58,730 nt of DNA from Lachnospiraceae bacterium UBA6403 (GCA_002437435.1 DJPV01000068.1:1-58730); one strand, 5' to 3'; counted from the first letter of the stretch, positions 1 through 7,995 are shown. Numbers and translations are program-made. The notes: generated by a model from the letters alone, not told the origin.

Positions 1-44
1 GGTAGTAAATTTGACACTACCAAATTGTGCAAGGGAGAACAGCT

Positions 45-917
45 ATGAAAAAACAGAGATATACATATCTGAATGATGGATTTGAGGGAGTTTTATATGA
101 GGCAGAAAACAAGGATGACAGGCTTCTGATCGTTATTCAGGGACTTAAGGGATTGGAACTGCCTGAGAAGTATGCGGAGTTATTTTCAGGTAAAGGGTAT
201 TCGGTTCTTGCCATGACCTATTATGGCGCGCTCGGACAGCCGGATCAGATGCGGGCAATTCCTTTGGAGATGTTTCAGACTGCGGTTGACCGTATGAAGG
301 AGTATGGAGATGGCAGATTTAAGCGTTTTGGTATGTATGGTAATTCCAAAGGTGCAGGAATGGCTTTGCTTGCTGCATCAGTTGTTCCGGATATCAGTCT
401 TGTAATAGCTGCATCTTCATTTGGACATATTATGCAGGGCAGTGGTAAGGCAGATGCAGATCCATGTAAGGCTATGGTTTCATATCGTGGAAATGATTTC
501 CCTTATGTTTCAAATAAGCATATGTTTTCCAATTTTCTGAAAAAATGTATAAAGGAACATCATGTACGGCTGTTGTACTTTTTTGAAGAATGGGAAAAAG
601 AGGGAACGATTGAGAATGAGATACCGGTAGAAAAGATCTGTGGAGATATTCTTTTTCTTACCTCTACACATGACGAATCTGTTCCGGCAAAGCATGATGC
701 CGAATTATTGACAGCACGGTTAAAGCGGGAGAACTTCAGCTATGGCTTCAAACATATTAATTCAGAGACCGGCAGTCACAATCTCGGATATTTTCCGGTA
801 AATAATGGCGCGCTCCCAAGAGAGAAGAAATATCCACAGGAATGTCAGAAGGCAAGAGAAGATACACTTGAAATCATTTTAAAGACATTGAATTCGTGGA
901 GCGTGGCTGATTTGTAA
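45..917 (+). CDS. Alpha/beta hydrolase, dienelactone hydrolase / acyl-CoA thioesterase C-terminal type
   Basis: A predicted cytosolic serine hydrolase of about 290 residues. The nucleophile elbow reads GNSKGAG (Ser near residue 102), after a strand-rich start with LLIVIQGLKG as the likely oxyanion-hole region. Late in the protein, TSTHDESVP supplies a candidate acidic residue and ETGSHNLGYFP the candidate His. The internal nucleophile spacing and the C-terminal SHNLG-type His resemble the BAAT C-terminal/dienelactone hydrolase group. I start it at the ATG at 45 because AGGGAGA lies 6 bases upstream; an in-frame GTG at 27 has no ribosome binding site. No signal peptide is seen. The substrate is unknown. 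It lies upstream of and apart from the metal-transport operon. Confidence 0.75.
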   Translation: MKKQRYTYLNDGFEGVLYEAENKDDRLLIVIQGLKGLELPEKYAELFSGKGYSVLAMTYYGALGQPDQMRAIPLEMFQTAVDRMKEYGDGRFKRFGMYGNSKGAGMALLAASVVPDISLVIAASSFGHIMQGSGKADADPCKAMVSYRGNDFPYVSNKHMFSNFLKKCIKEHHVRLLYFFEEWEKEGTIENEIPVEKICGDILFLTSTHDESVPAKHDAELLTARLKRENFSYGFKHINSETGSHNLGYFPVNNGALPREKKYPQECQKAREDTLEIILKTLNSWSVADL

Positions 918-943
918 AGAAAAAATATTTCTGAAATAAGATG

Positions 944-972
944 TTGACACACATGGATACATTTGATAATAT
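944..972 (+). promoter_or_regulatory. Sigma-A-type promoter of the metal exporter operon
   Basis: A consensus -35 TTGACA at 944-949 is followed by TAATAT at 967-972 (17-base spacer) or GATAAT at 965-970 (15-base spacer). Transcription from here would start just before the aptamer at about 979, so it fits as the promoter of the riboswitch RNA. Confidence 0.6.
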
Positions 973-984
973 TTATCAAGTAAC

Positions 985-1151
985 TTAATATTCCATGAGG
1001 GAGTAGTTAGCGCGAAAGTGTGATTTGTCAACATTCTGATTATAATAAGAGAGTATAATCTGGCAAATCTTAAATAATGAGACTCATGTATATCGATTAA
1101 CAGCTTGTGTAATATACACCGGCGGATAATTGATATACATGGGTCTTTTTT
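985..1151 (+). promoter_or_regulatory. yybP-ykoY (manganese) riboswitch with terminator expression platform
   Basis: The leader has the hallmarks of the yybP-ykoY family. CATGAG (994-999) pairs with CTCATG (1083-1088) to form P1. The GGGAGTAG segment follows the 5' side of P1, and TGAGACTCATG closes the aptamer. Between them GATTTG/CAAATC encloses a GATTATA/TATAATC hairpin with GTCAACAT and TGG internal segments. The 3' half of P1 is also the 5' half of a terminator: 1081-1094 pairs with 1132-1145 (14 bp, one mismatch), followed by six T. Forming P1 therefore prevents the terminator, so ligand binding should turn expression on. The family is known to sense Mn2+ and commonly controls Mn2+ exporters, which matches the genes downstream. 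Confidence 0.85.
1081..1151 (+). terminator. Riboswitch-controlled intrinsic terminator
   Basis: Arms 1081-1094 and 1132-1145 form a 14-bp stem with one mismatch, followed by TTTTTT at 1146-1151. The left arm overlaps the 3' strand of aptamer P1 (1083-1088), making the two structures mutually exclusive. Confidence 0.85.
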
Positions 1152-1229
1152 AATCTGTGATATAGGTTTAAAAATAGCAGATAGTTCGGCTGACAAGCAC
1201 TGGTGTGGAGAGAGAAAAAGGAGAAAAAC

Positions 1230-2231
1230 ATGGAAAAATTTATTAACAACGCCCCATTTGCTCTTGTAATTGTAATTCTTATAATTGGTTTTGTACTGTT
1301 GATCAAAGGTGCAGACTTTTTCGTAGAGGGAAGTTCGAGTGTAGCAAAGAGACTGCATGTTCCATCTATAATTATCGGACTTACAATCGTTGCAATGGGA
1401 ACATCACTTCCAGAAACAGCGGTCAGTGTATCGGCTTCGATCACAGGTAATAATGAACTGGCAGTCAGCAATGTAGTTGGTTCTAATATATTTAATCTGA
1501 TGGTTGTTATCGGTGTGTGTGCAGTACTGGCTACGGTAAATGTTGCAAAGGAAACGATAAAGAGAGATATTCCACTTTCGCTTATATGTGCCGGACTTTT
1601 AATGCTTTTAGGAATCATCGGATTTGGCGATAAGGCTGGTATGACACTCGGACACATTGACGGTGTGATTTTAATTGCTTTCTTTGCAGGATATATTTTC
1701 TATATGGTCAAGATTGCATTAAAAGCAAGTAAAGAAGGCAAGAAGATTGAGATCGAAGGCGGTTCGGACGAGGATATTAAGCTTGTTTCCGTTCCGGTCA
1801 GTATCCTGTTTATTGTTGGTGGAGCAATTGCGATTGCAGTTGGCGGAGATGTTACCGTTGATGCCGCATCAAGAATCGCAGGTGATCTTGGAATGAGCCA
1901 GACACTGATCGGACTTACGATCGTTTCGATCGGAACCTCACTTCCGGAGCTTGTAACATCGATCGTTGCAGCAAGAAAGAATGAAGTTGATATGGCGCTC
2001 GGTAATGCGATCGGTTCCAATGTATTTAACATACTTATGGTACTTGGTATTGCATCAGCAATCAGCCCGGTCGGCATGATCAGAGAGAATATCATTGATC
2101 TGTGCGTATTGATCGTATTTACGGTGTGTGTATGGATATTTGCAGGAAGCAAAAAGAAGATCGGAAGAATGGAAGGCCTGTGTATGGTTGCACTTTATGC
2201 AGCATATGCAGTTTACATCGTAATAAGATAA
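1230..2231 (+). CDS. Calcium/sodium antiporter, CaCA family (YrbG type)
   Basis: An integral membrane cation exchanger of 333 residues. It shows the two inverted alpha repeats of the CaCA superfamily: alpha-1 around VAMGTSLPETAVSVSAS and alpha-2 around IGTSLPELVTSIVAARK, each followed by a SN-V-G-S-N-(I/V)-FN motif. About ten hydrophobic segments are split by an acidic loop near residues 175-185 (EGGSDED). The family swaps Ca2+ (in some members Mn2+ or K+) for Na+ or H+. I chose the ATG at 1230 because AGGAG lies directly upstream; the in-frame codon at 1203 has no site. It sits behind a manganese-type riboswitch and 16 bases before a GDT1 exporter, so I infer a role in divalent cation efflux, with Mn2+ possible. 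Confidence 0.88.
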   Translation: MEKFINNAPFALVIVILIIGFVLLIKGADFFVEGSSSVAKRLHVPSIIIGLTIVAMGTSLPETAVSVSASITGNNELAVSNVVGSNIFNLMVVIGVCAVLATVNVAKETIKRDIPLSLICAGLLMLLGIIGFGDKAGMTLGHIDGVILIAFFAGYIFYMVKIALKASKEGKKIEIEGGSDEDIKLVSVPVSILFIVGGAIAIAVGGDVTVDAASRIAGDLGMSQTLIGLTIVSIGTSLPELVTSIVAARKNEVDMALGNAIGSNVFNILMVLGIASAISPVGMIRENIIDLCVLIVFTVCVWIFAGSKKKIGRMEGLCMVALYAAYAVYIVIR

Positions 2232-2247
2232 ATGAGGTATAAGACAA

Positions 2248-2952
2248 ATGATATTATTTTTAAAGGTATTTTTTACGGAATTCATAGCGGAGATGGGAGA
2301 TAAGACGCAGCTTATGCTGATTGCTCTTACATCTAAGTACAAATTAAAAGATATCATATTAGGAACTGCTGCCGCAATTATTGTACTGAACGGACTTGCA
2401 GTTCTTGCAGGCGGACTTGTCAGTGAATTTGTTCCGGAGTGGCTCATTAAGAATATTACAGCACTTGCATTTCTTTACTTTGCAGCATCAACGATCGCCG
2501 GTGATGACGATGAGGAAGAAGAAGGCGGAAAATCAAAGATCAAGTTTGCACCATTGGCAGTTTTCTGTACATTTTTTGTAGCTGAGCTTGGAGATAAGAC
2601 ACAGCTTACAGCTATAACATTTGGTGCTAATGAAGGTATGGGTGCAGCACTTATTGTATGGTTTGGCTGTTCTCTCGGACTTTTTGCAGCGGACATTCTT
2701 GGAATGTTGATCGGCTATCTGTTAAAGAGCAAGACGCCGGATGGACTGCTTAATACACTGGCATTTGCGATATTCTCGATATTTGGTGTGTACACACTTT
2801 ATCAGGGACTGAAGCTGATCTCCTCAAGTGTCTGCCAGATCCCGGTACTGCCGATACTTATAGCTGTAGCGGTTGTATTTGCAGGCTTATGTGTATTTCT
2901 TTTTGTAAAAAGAGAGAAGAAAAAAGAAGCAAAAAATACAGAGAACGAATAG
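2248..2952 (+). CDS. GDT1/TMEM165 (UPF0016) family Mn2+ exporter
   Basis: A 234-residue membrane protein with the duplicated UPF0016 signature: EMGDKTQL near residue 16 and ELGDKTQL near residue 113. Each starts a three-helix half, and the halves are joined by an acidic linker (GDDDEEEEGG) near residues 87-96. Members of this family in bacteria, yeast and humans export Mn2+ and/or Ca2+; the Asp/Glu of the two motifs form the cation site. It is the second gene of the operon, 16 bases after the CaCA exchanger, and both are under the riboswitch. The C-terminus is strongly basic (KREKKKEAKN). A terminator follows within 25 bases. Confidence 0.9.
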   Translation: MILFLKVFFTEFIAEMGDKTQLMLIALTSKYKLKDIILGTAAAIIVLNGLAVLAGGLVSEFVPEWLIKNITALAFLYFAASTIAGDDDEEEEGGKSKIKFAPLAVFCTFFVAELGDKTQLTAITFGANEGMGAALIVWFGCSLGLFAADILGMLIGYLLKSKTPDGLLNTLAFAIFSIFGVYTLYQGLKLISSSVCQIPVLPILIAVAVVFAGLCVFLFVKREKKKEAKNTENE

Positions 2953-2973
2953 AACATATACGTCATTTTGTTA

Positions 2974-3008
2974 AAATAGATAGCCTGAAAGATGGCTATC
3001 TATTTTTA
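2974..3008 (+). terminator. Intrinsic terminator of the exporter operon
   Basis: Perfect 12-bp inverted repeat, 2974-2985 with 2994-3005, 8-base loop, running into TTTTT. The arms are A/T-flanked, so it could work in both directions. Confidence 0.85.
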
Positions 3009-3094
3009 TGCCTTTTTTTATTTCAGATTATAAGGTATTATGGTTTTAGGGTTTGCCTAGACAAGGCGAATAGTCTGACAGGCAGAGAAGGCGT

Positions 3095-3568
3095 ATGAAT
3101 AAAATGAACGAGATTATATACAGAAAGACTACAAAAGCTGATATGGAAATTCTGATGAAGTTGAGACTTGAAATGCTTAGAGAAGTGAATGGCTTGTCCG
3201 GTGAGTATGAATATGACGAGAAATTTATCTCTGAGAGCAGAAGATATTTTGAGTCAGGGGAGCAGACTACGGTTATTGCGTTTAATGGAGAAACTCTTGT
3301 AGGCTGTGCAAGCTTATCCTATACATGGATTATGCCGACCTTTTCGCATCCAACAGGTAATCGGGCACATTTAATGAATGTCTATACCCGCACAGATTAT
3401 AGAAGAAGAGGAATTTCTAAGAAAATGGTTGAGATTTTGATTGATGAGGCAAAAGAAAATGGGGTGACAGAAATAAGTCTGGATACAACAGAGATGGGAA
3501 GACCTTTGTATGAATCATTAGGGTTTAAAGCATCTGATTCGTGTATGGTGATGGATTTGGAGGGGTGA
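3095..3568 (+). CDS. GNAT family N-acetyltransferase
   Basis: A 157-residue single-domain GNAT enzyme that would transfer acetyl from acetyl-CoA to an amine. The acetyl-CoA pyrophosphate loop is visible as RRRGISKKM (R-x-x-G-x-(S/A) motif) preceded by the beta-4 strand HLMNVYT. The C-terminal MGRPLYESLGFK is the usual (Y/F)ExxGF motif. Family members of this size act on small molecules, antibiotics or protein N-termini; the substrate cannot be read here. AGAAGG precedes the ATG at 3095 by four bases; an ATG at 3104 is an alternative start. It is the first of four GNAT genes within 2 kb and is separated by only 5 bases from the next. Confidence 0.85.
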   Translation: MNKMNEIIYRKTTKADMEILMKLRLEMLREVNGLSGEYEYDEKFISESRRYFESGEQTTVIAFNGETLVGCASLSYTWIMPTFSHPTGNRAHLMNVYTRTDYRRRGISKKMVEILIDEAKENGVTEISLDTTEMGRPLYESLGFKASDSCMVMDLEG

Positions 3569-3573
3569 TATTG

Positions 3574-4017
3574 ATGAAGATTGTAGAGATTACAGAAAAT
3601 AAAAAACAATATCTTGATTTGCTGTTATTGGCAGATGAACAGGAAACTATGATAGACCGTTATCTTTATAAAGGCAAAATGTATGTATTAGATGATAATG
3701 GGATTAAATGTGAGTGTGTCGTTACCGATGAAGGAAATGGTGTGCTTGAAATAAAAAATATTGCAACTGTTCCTGAATATCAAGGAAAGGGATATGCAAA
3801 AGCTTTAATTGATTTTATTGTTGAGAGATACGGAAAGCAATATGCTATTTTGCAAGTGGGAACAGGGGATAGCCCGCTTACAATACCCTTTTATGAAAAG
3901 TGTGGTTTTATCCGTTTACATAGCGTACCACATTTTTTTACAGATAATTACGACCATCCAATATATGAAGATGGAGTACAATTGGTGGATATGATATATT
4001 TGCGGAGACGGTTATAA
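3574..4017 (+). CDS. GNAT family N-acetyltransferase
   Basis: A 147-residue acetyltransferase. The acetyl-CoA loop reads PEYQGKGYAKAL and the C-terminal motif reads IPFYEKCGF. Between them, QVGTGDSP resembles GNAT enzymes found in many Firmicutes whose substrates are unknown. The start at 3574 is backed by GGAGGGG at 3559-3565, which overlaps the end of the previous gene, so the two are probably co-transcribed and perhaps translationally linked. Its sequence is clearly different from the GNAT just upstream, so it is not a tandem duplicate. Confidence 0.85.
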   Translation: MKIVEITENKKQYLDLLLLADEQETMIDRYLYKGKMYVLDDNGIKCECVVTDEGNGVLEIKNIATVPEYQGKGYAKALIDFIVERYGKQYAILQVGTGDSPLTIPFYEKCGFIRLHSVPHFFTDNYDHPIYEDGVQLVDMIYLRRRL

Positions 4018-4029
4018 AGAAAATTGTGA

Positions 4030-4131
4030 TTTGTTAGTTTATACACAGATGCTTTGATGTTGTTAGATCAATATGATCATCAATCAATAGAAAAGACAGA
4101 AGGTAATAAATCAATCTATAAAATAAAATAG
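4030..4131 (+). pseudogene. Possible C-terminal gene remnant, unrecognised
   Basis: An open stretch between stop codons encodes about 33 residues ending at TAG 4129-4131, with no start codon or ribosome binding site that fits. It includes LLDQYDHQSIEKTEG, which looks like the tail of a folded protein and vaguely recalls a segment I associate with RhuM/Fic-type accessory proteins, but I cannot confirm that. If real, it is the end of a gene lost to deletion between two GNAT genes. Confidence 0.25.
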
Positions 4132-4142
4132 AAGGTGTCAAT

Positions 4143-4661
4143 ATGATAGAAACAGAAAGACTTATTCTAAGGGAATATACAATGGGGGACTTTGAAGCAT
4201 TATATGAAATTGTTTCTGATCCAGAGACAATGCAGCATTATCCAGCACCTTTTGATGTTGAAAGAACAAAAGGATGGATTTCTTGGAATTTGGAAAATTA
4301 TGAAAAATATGGTTTTGGGCTATGGGCGGTCGTGTTAAAAGAAACAGGCGAATTTATCGGTGATTGTGGAATTACTATTCAAAATATTGATGGAGAAATG
4401 CTTCCGGAAATAGGATATCATATTCACAAAAAATATTGGCGTAAGGGGTTTGGAAAAGAGGCTGCAATCGCAGTCCGTGATTGGGCATTTGAACATACGG
4501 ACTATGACATTATTTATTCTTATATGAAATATACAAATGTTGGTTCTTATAATACAGCTATAGCTAATGGGATGAAAAGGGTTAAAGTATATGCTGACTC
4601 TAAAAATACAATATCATATGCTTATGCAATTACAAAAGCGGAATGGGAAAAATTAAGATAA
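4143..4661 (+). CDS. GNAT family N-acetyltransferase, RimJ/RimL type
   Basis: A 172-residue acetyltransferase. The N-terminus METERLILREYTMGDFEALY has the TERLxLR signature of the RimJ/RimL branch. Further on come FIGDCGI, the strand PEIGYHIHKKYWRKGFGKEA (acetyl-CoA loop) and SYNTAIANGM (the usual NxxSxxxxxxxGF region). This branch acetylates ribosomal protein N-termini or small molecules; the target is not evident. GAAGGTG lies upstream of the ATG. Base composition is AT-rich, like its accessory neighbours. Confidence 0.87.
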   Translation: MIETERLILREYTMGDFEALYEIVSDPETMQHYPAPFDVERTKGWISWNLENYEKYGFGLWAVVLKETGEFIGDCGITIQNIDGEMLPEIGYHIHKKYWRKGFGKEAAIAVRDWAFEHTDYDIIYSYMKYTNVGSYNTAIANGMKRVKVYADSKNTISYAYAITKAEWEKLR

Positions 4662-4715
4662 TTTCCTAGTCGTGAATAACAATATTTAAAGAACAGTATT
4701 GGAGGGAAATATCTT

Positions 4716-5132
4716 ATGTTAGATTTAATAGTGAAACATAATGAATTAACAGCAGAACAATTTATTGAATTGTGGGAAACGGTATGGGGAGATGGACCGT
4801 CTCTTGAACAGACAAGGTTAGCAATGAAACATACTTTATTCAGAGTTTCTATATGGGACGGAGATCTCATTGTTGCTATGGCAAGAATGAATGGTGATAT
4901 GGGACTTAATTACTATATTAAGGATGTTGTTGTCAGACCTGAATATCAGGGAATAGGTATCGGAAAGATGTTAATAAATGAATTAAGAAGATTCATAAAT
5001 GACAATGGAGTTAAAGGTACAGATATTTTTGTGGAATTATGTGCAGTCCCTGATAAGATTCCATTTTATGAAAAGTTTGGATTTGAGGCAAATGAGGCAC
5101 AAAGATTGAAAATTTATCATCATGTAGAGTGA
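4716..5132 (+). CDS. GNAT family N-acetyltransferase
   Basis: A compact 138-residue GNAT protein. The beta-4 strand YYIKDVVVRPEYQGIGIGK leads into the acetyl-CoA loop, and ELCAVPDKIPFYEKFGF is the C-terminal motif with the probable general acid Tyr. This arrangement is common in small YjdJ/PA4866-like GNATs that act on amines, but substrate is unknown. GGAGGG lies 10 bases upstream of the ATG at 4716. It is monocistronic between two larger gaps and has no similarity to the preceding GNAT beyond the fold motifs. Confidence 0.85.
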   Translation: MLDLIVKHNELTAEQFIELWETVWGDGPSLEQTRLAMKHTLFRVSIWDGDLIVAMARMNGDMGLNYYIKDVVVRPEYQGIGIGKMLINELRRFINDNGVKGTDIFVELCAVPDKIPFYEKFGFEANEAQRLKIYHHVE

Positions 5133-5239
5133 AGATAAATATGAAAAGAATAATGCAGTTATGGTCAAATGAATAAATTATGGATATAATATAAGCATCC
5201 ATTAATATTTGAAAAGTGAAAAAGAAAGTAGGTGTTTCT

Positions 5240-5500
5240 ATGCCAGAAATTTCGTTGTTTTATGGAATAAGAGTTACAATGTATTATGAAGATCACAATC
5301 CACCACATTTTCATGCAGAATACAATGGGAATAAAGCAATTGTAGATATTAACGATGCAAGAGTAATAAAAGGAGCATTACCATCCAGACAGTTAAAATT
5401 GATATTAGCATGGTGCGTGATACATCAGGATGAACTGATGCAAAACTGGGAACTGGCCAAAGATGGACTCCCGCTTAACAGGATTAATCCATTAGTGTAG
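5240..5500 (+). CDS. DUF4160 domain protein
   Basis: An 86-residue protein of the DUF4160 family, recognised from the conserved core YEDHNPPHFHAEY and the C-terminal WELAKDGLPLNRINPL. The paired histidines (HNPPHFH) may bind metal. The biochemical role is unknown. The family is usually found immediately upstream of a DUF2442 gene, as here (9-base gap), and such pairs behave like small mobile toxin-antitoxin-style modules in many genomes; this last point is inference from gene pairing only. The start at 5240 has GTAGGTG upstream; an earlier in-frame start at 5216 has no site. Confidence 0.85.
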   Translation: MPEISLFYGIRVTMYYEDHNPPHFHAEYNGNKAIVDINDARVIKGALPSRQLKLILAWCVIHQDELMQNWELAKDGLPLNRINPLV

Positions 5501-5509
5501 GAGGTATAT

Positions 5510-5785
5510 ATGTTTTATGATATTGTGCAGGTAATTCCTTATGAGGATTATACCGTATATGTATATTTTGAAGATGGAAAGATTGTATGCTATGATGCCA
5601 AAGCGTTACTGAAAAAGAAAGTTTTTGAACCATTGAAAGATATTAATTTTTTTATGACAGCATGTACCATTTTGAATGGAACATTGGCATGGGATGTGAC
5701 TGGAACCAGAGATTGTAGTAAATGTCTGGATATAGATCCAGAGATGTTGTATGGGTTAGAAAATGTAAACGAGAAGATTGCATAA
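5510..5785 (+). CDS. DUF2442 domain protein
   Basis: A 91-residue protein of the DUF2442 family: FYDIVQVIPYEDYTVYVYFEDGKI followed later by LAWDVTGTRDCSKCLDIDPE, where the WD and LDIDPE boxes are diagnostic. Its function is not established. It is translated from GGAGG directly overlapping the end of the DUF4160 gene, and the two clearly form one unit. Structure-based work elsewhere links DUF2442 to NE0471-like small domains found beside toxin-like partners; I treat a toxin-antitoxin role as unproven. Confidence 0.85.
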   Translation: MFYDIVQVIPYEDYTVYVYFEDGKIVCYDAKALLKKKVFEPLKDINFFMTACTILNGTLAWDVTGTRDCSKCLDIDPEMLYGLENVNEKIA

Positions 5786-6118
5786 GATTTTACAAGGACT
5801 TTACGAGGAACATACATCAATATGGTAGTTGATTTCTATTTTTTTATGTTAAAATCGCACAAAAACAAGAATGATAGGTGCAAAGCATGAAGCATTTAAT
5901 TTTGGATCAGTAAAGATAATCTTCAATTAGTTTTATTGCTTTTTTCTTGATAATTGCATATAATGTAAACGAGCAAGTACACTTGCTTGATTTAAGTGCG
6001 TTGCTACTTTGAGTGCAAACCTTTAATTTAAGTGCTTCGTAGCTTAAAATGCGAATTGTTAATTTCAGGGAGATAAGATGATTATCTCCCTGTTTTGCTA
6101 TACTATGGAGAAGAAAAT
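5786..6118 (+). other. Intergenic region with short repeats and a terminator
   Basis: No gene is visible. The right half holds an inverted pair around 5970-5987 (GAGCAAGT and ACTTGCT) and three spaced copies of a TT(T/G)AGTGC-like octamer between about 5993 and 6035, then the hairpin listed separately. A four-to-ten residue reading frame at 5887 is not credible as a gene. Confidence 0.5.
6066..6096 (+). terminator. Intrinsic terminator
   Basis: Perfect 11-bp stem 6066-6076 with 6082-6092 (CAGGGAGATAA arm), 5-base loop, followed by TTTT. It ends 22 bases before the GyrI-like gene, so it either ends an upstream RNA or sits in that gene's leader. Confidence 0.75.
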
Positions 6119-6751
6119 ATGGCTTTTGATTTTAAGAAAGAATATAAAGAGTTTTATATGCCTAAAAATAAACCGGAGATTGTAACTGTTCCTGTGGCAA
6201 ATTATATTGCAGTCAGAGGAAAAGGCAATCCTAACGAAGAAGGCGGGGCATATCAGCAAGCAATTAGTGTATTATATGCTATTGCATATACCTTAAGAAT
6301 GAGTTACAAGACAGATTACAAAATTGACGGATTTTTTGAATATGTAGTTCCACCACTTGAAGGATTCTGGTGGCAGGACAATATGGATGGTATAGACTAT
6401 ACGGACAAAAATTCATTTAATTGGATTTCAGTTATCCGCCTGCCGGAATTTATAAGTCAAAAAGACTTTGAATGGGCAGTTGAAACAGCAACTAAAAAGA
6501 AAAAAATAGATTGTTCATCGGCAGAGTTTTTGACCATTGATGAGGGATTGTGTGTTCAAATAATGCATTTAGGAGCATTTGATGATGAACCTGCAACTGT
6601 TGCACTTATGGATACATATTTGAAGCAGAATGGATATGTTAATGATATGAATATGGAAAGATTACACCATGAAATATATCTGTCTGATGCAAGAAAGGTT
6701 GCTCCAGAAAAATGGAAAACGATTATTAGACATCCTATAAAAAAGATTTAG
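6119..6751 (+). CDS. GyrI-like small-molecule-binding domain protein
   Basis: A 210-residue soluble protein of the GyrI-like (SHS2/BRE_AID ligand-binding) superfamily. Typical features are the opening VTVPVANYIAVRGKGNPNE, the central VVPPLEGFWW, and the closing RLHHEIYLSDARKVAPEKWK, which is highly characteristic of the stand-alone group in Firmicutes. Relatives bind hydrophobic or cationic compounds, and some hydrolyse cyclopropanoid or other small toxins; no specific ligand can be assigned. The start at 6119 is set by GGAG 8 bases upstream. There is no DNA-binding domain, so it is not a full AraC/MerR regulator. Confidence 0.85.
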   Translation: MAFDFKKEYKEFYMPKNKPEIVTVPVANYIAVRGKGNPNEEGGAYQQAISVLYAIAYTLRMSYKTDYKIDGFFEYVVPPLEGFWWQDNMDGIDYTDKNSFNWISVIRLPEFISQKDFEWAVETATKKKKIDCSSAEFLTIDEGLCVQIMHLGAFDDEPATVALMDTYLKQNGYVNDMNMERLHHEIYLSDARKVAPEKWKTIIRHPIKKI

Positions 6752-6821
6752 ATAACTTCTTATTTGGAAAATAGAAAAGTATGTGGGCAGTAATAAGATA
6801 CTATCAGAATGGAGAAACAAA

Positions 6822-7244
6822 ATGGAATACAGAAAATTTGATAATATAATAATAGCAAGGATTGACAAAGGGGAGGAGATTTTAGAGCAACTGAAAACAA
6901 TTGCCATAAATGAGAATATAAAACTTGCCAGTATTAATGCGCTTGGAGCTGTCAATGATTTTACAGTCGGAGTATATAAGACGGATGAGAAAAAATATTA
7001 CTCAAACAGTTTTAAAGGATATTATGAAATTACATCGCTGACAGGTACGATCAATACAATGAATGGAGAATATTATGCACATCTTCATATGAGTGCCGGA
7101 AATGAGAAAGGTGAAGTGTTTGGAGGACATCTGAACAGAGCTGTTGTCAGTGCAACCTGTGAGCTGGTAATTACGATAATTGATGGAAATGTTGACAGAG
7201 TTTATGATGAAGAAACAGGGCTTAATGTATTTAAGTTTGATTGA
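6822..7244 (+). CDS. PPC domain (DUF296) protein
   Basis: A 140-residue protein made of one PPC/DUF296 domain (plants and prokaryotes conserved). The metal-site pattern is visible: YAHLHMSAG followed by GEVFGGHLNRAVV, with conserved His residues and the GGHL box. LASINALGAVNDFTVG is the usual N-terminal core. In bacteria these proteins are trimeric and of unknown function; in plants the domain accompanies AT-hook DNA-binding motifs, absent here. GGAGA precedes the ATG at 6822; an in-frame GTG at 6783 is less likely. Confidence 0.87.
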   Translation: MEYRKFDNIIIARIDKGEEILEQLKTIAINENIKLASINALGAVNDFTVGVYKTDEKKYYSNSFKGYYEITSLTGTINTMNGEYYAHLHMSAGNEKGEVFGGHLNRAVVSATCELVITIIDGNVDRVYDEETGLNVFKFD

Positions 7245-7291
7245 GTGCATTGAATATGTGTGATAAATTGGAATTTGATAAGGTGAAAATT

Positions 7292-7957
7292 ATGAGTAAG
7301 AAAAAAGAAAGAATTTTTTTGATAGTAGGAGTTTTGGGCGCCATGCTGGGGGGTTATGGTGTTGTAGCATTTAATCGATATGTGCTTTTGTCGCTGCCTT
7401 TGGTGTTAAGAATGGTAAGTATGCCAATTGTCTACTGGCTGATTGCTTTGATTCCTATAATCGTAATGTTTGTTAATAAAGATAAGTTAGTGGAATATGG
7501 TTTTTGCAAAGATAAAATACAATCACAAATTATTGTGGGTATTTTTATAGGTATTGCAATGTCAGTTGTATTAACACTGATACCACATTTAGTTGGTTTT
7601 GGCGAATTTGTCGATAGTGGTAAGAGATATAAATACTTATGGCAATTTATCTATGAGTTTTTATATTGTATTTTTGCAGTTGGTTTGGCTGAAGAATTTG
7701 TGTTTAGAGGATTTGTTTATGAAAAAATCAAACTCATTAGTCAAAAAGGTATGATAGCTATTATTGGTTCATCTGCCCTTTTTGGAGCATCTCATTTATT
7801 TATTGGTAATATTATTCAAATGTTAATGACCATGGGTATAGGAGTAATTTTTTGTTTCTGTAGATTAAAGATTAAAAATTGCTCTACTTTATCCTTGATA
7901 ATTGGACATGGAGTATATGATGCTTTAATTACTGTCTGGGCATCTATTTTACTGTAA
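7292..7957 (+). CDS. CPBP family intramembrane glutamic endopeptidase
   Basis: A 221-residue polytopic membrane protein with the Abi/CAAX (CPBP) motifs: EEFVFRG (motif 1, EExxxR), FGASH (motif 2, FxxxH) and IGHGVYDA (motif 3, HxxxD-like). About seven hydrophobic helices are predicted. The family cleaves or processes membrane-embedded peptides; bacterial members are associated with bacteriocin self-immunity or signalling. The ATG at 7292 follows AAGGTGAAAAT; the ORF is open back to 7241 but without a better site. There are no bacteriocin genes next to it, so the substrate is open. Confidence 0.87.
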   Translation: MSKKKERIFLIVGVLGAMLGGYGVVAFNRYVLLSLPLVLRMVSMPIVYWLIALIPIIVMFVNKDKLVEYGFCKDKIQSQIIVGIFIGIAMSVVLTLIPHLVGFGEFVDSGKRYKYLWQFIYEFLYCIFAVGLAEEFVFRGFVYEKIKLISQKGMIAIIGSSALFGASHLFIGNIIQMLMTMGIGVIFCFCRLKIKNCSTLSLIIGHGVYDALITVWASILL

Positions 7958-7995
7958 TTCATGAAGAGACAAATTCCAATTTGTATAAGGGGATC

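Noticed and set aside
879..1358. Minus-strand open frame across the riboswitch region
   Set aside because: It overlaps the riboswitch and the start of the antiporter, has no ribosome binding site and gives no recognisable protein.
3095..5132. Tandem duplication of one acetyltransferase gene
   Set aside because: The four GNAT proteins differ in length and in sequence outside the fold motifs, so they are independent family members.
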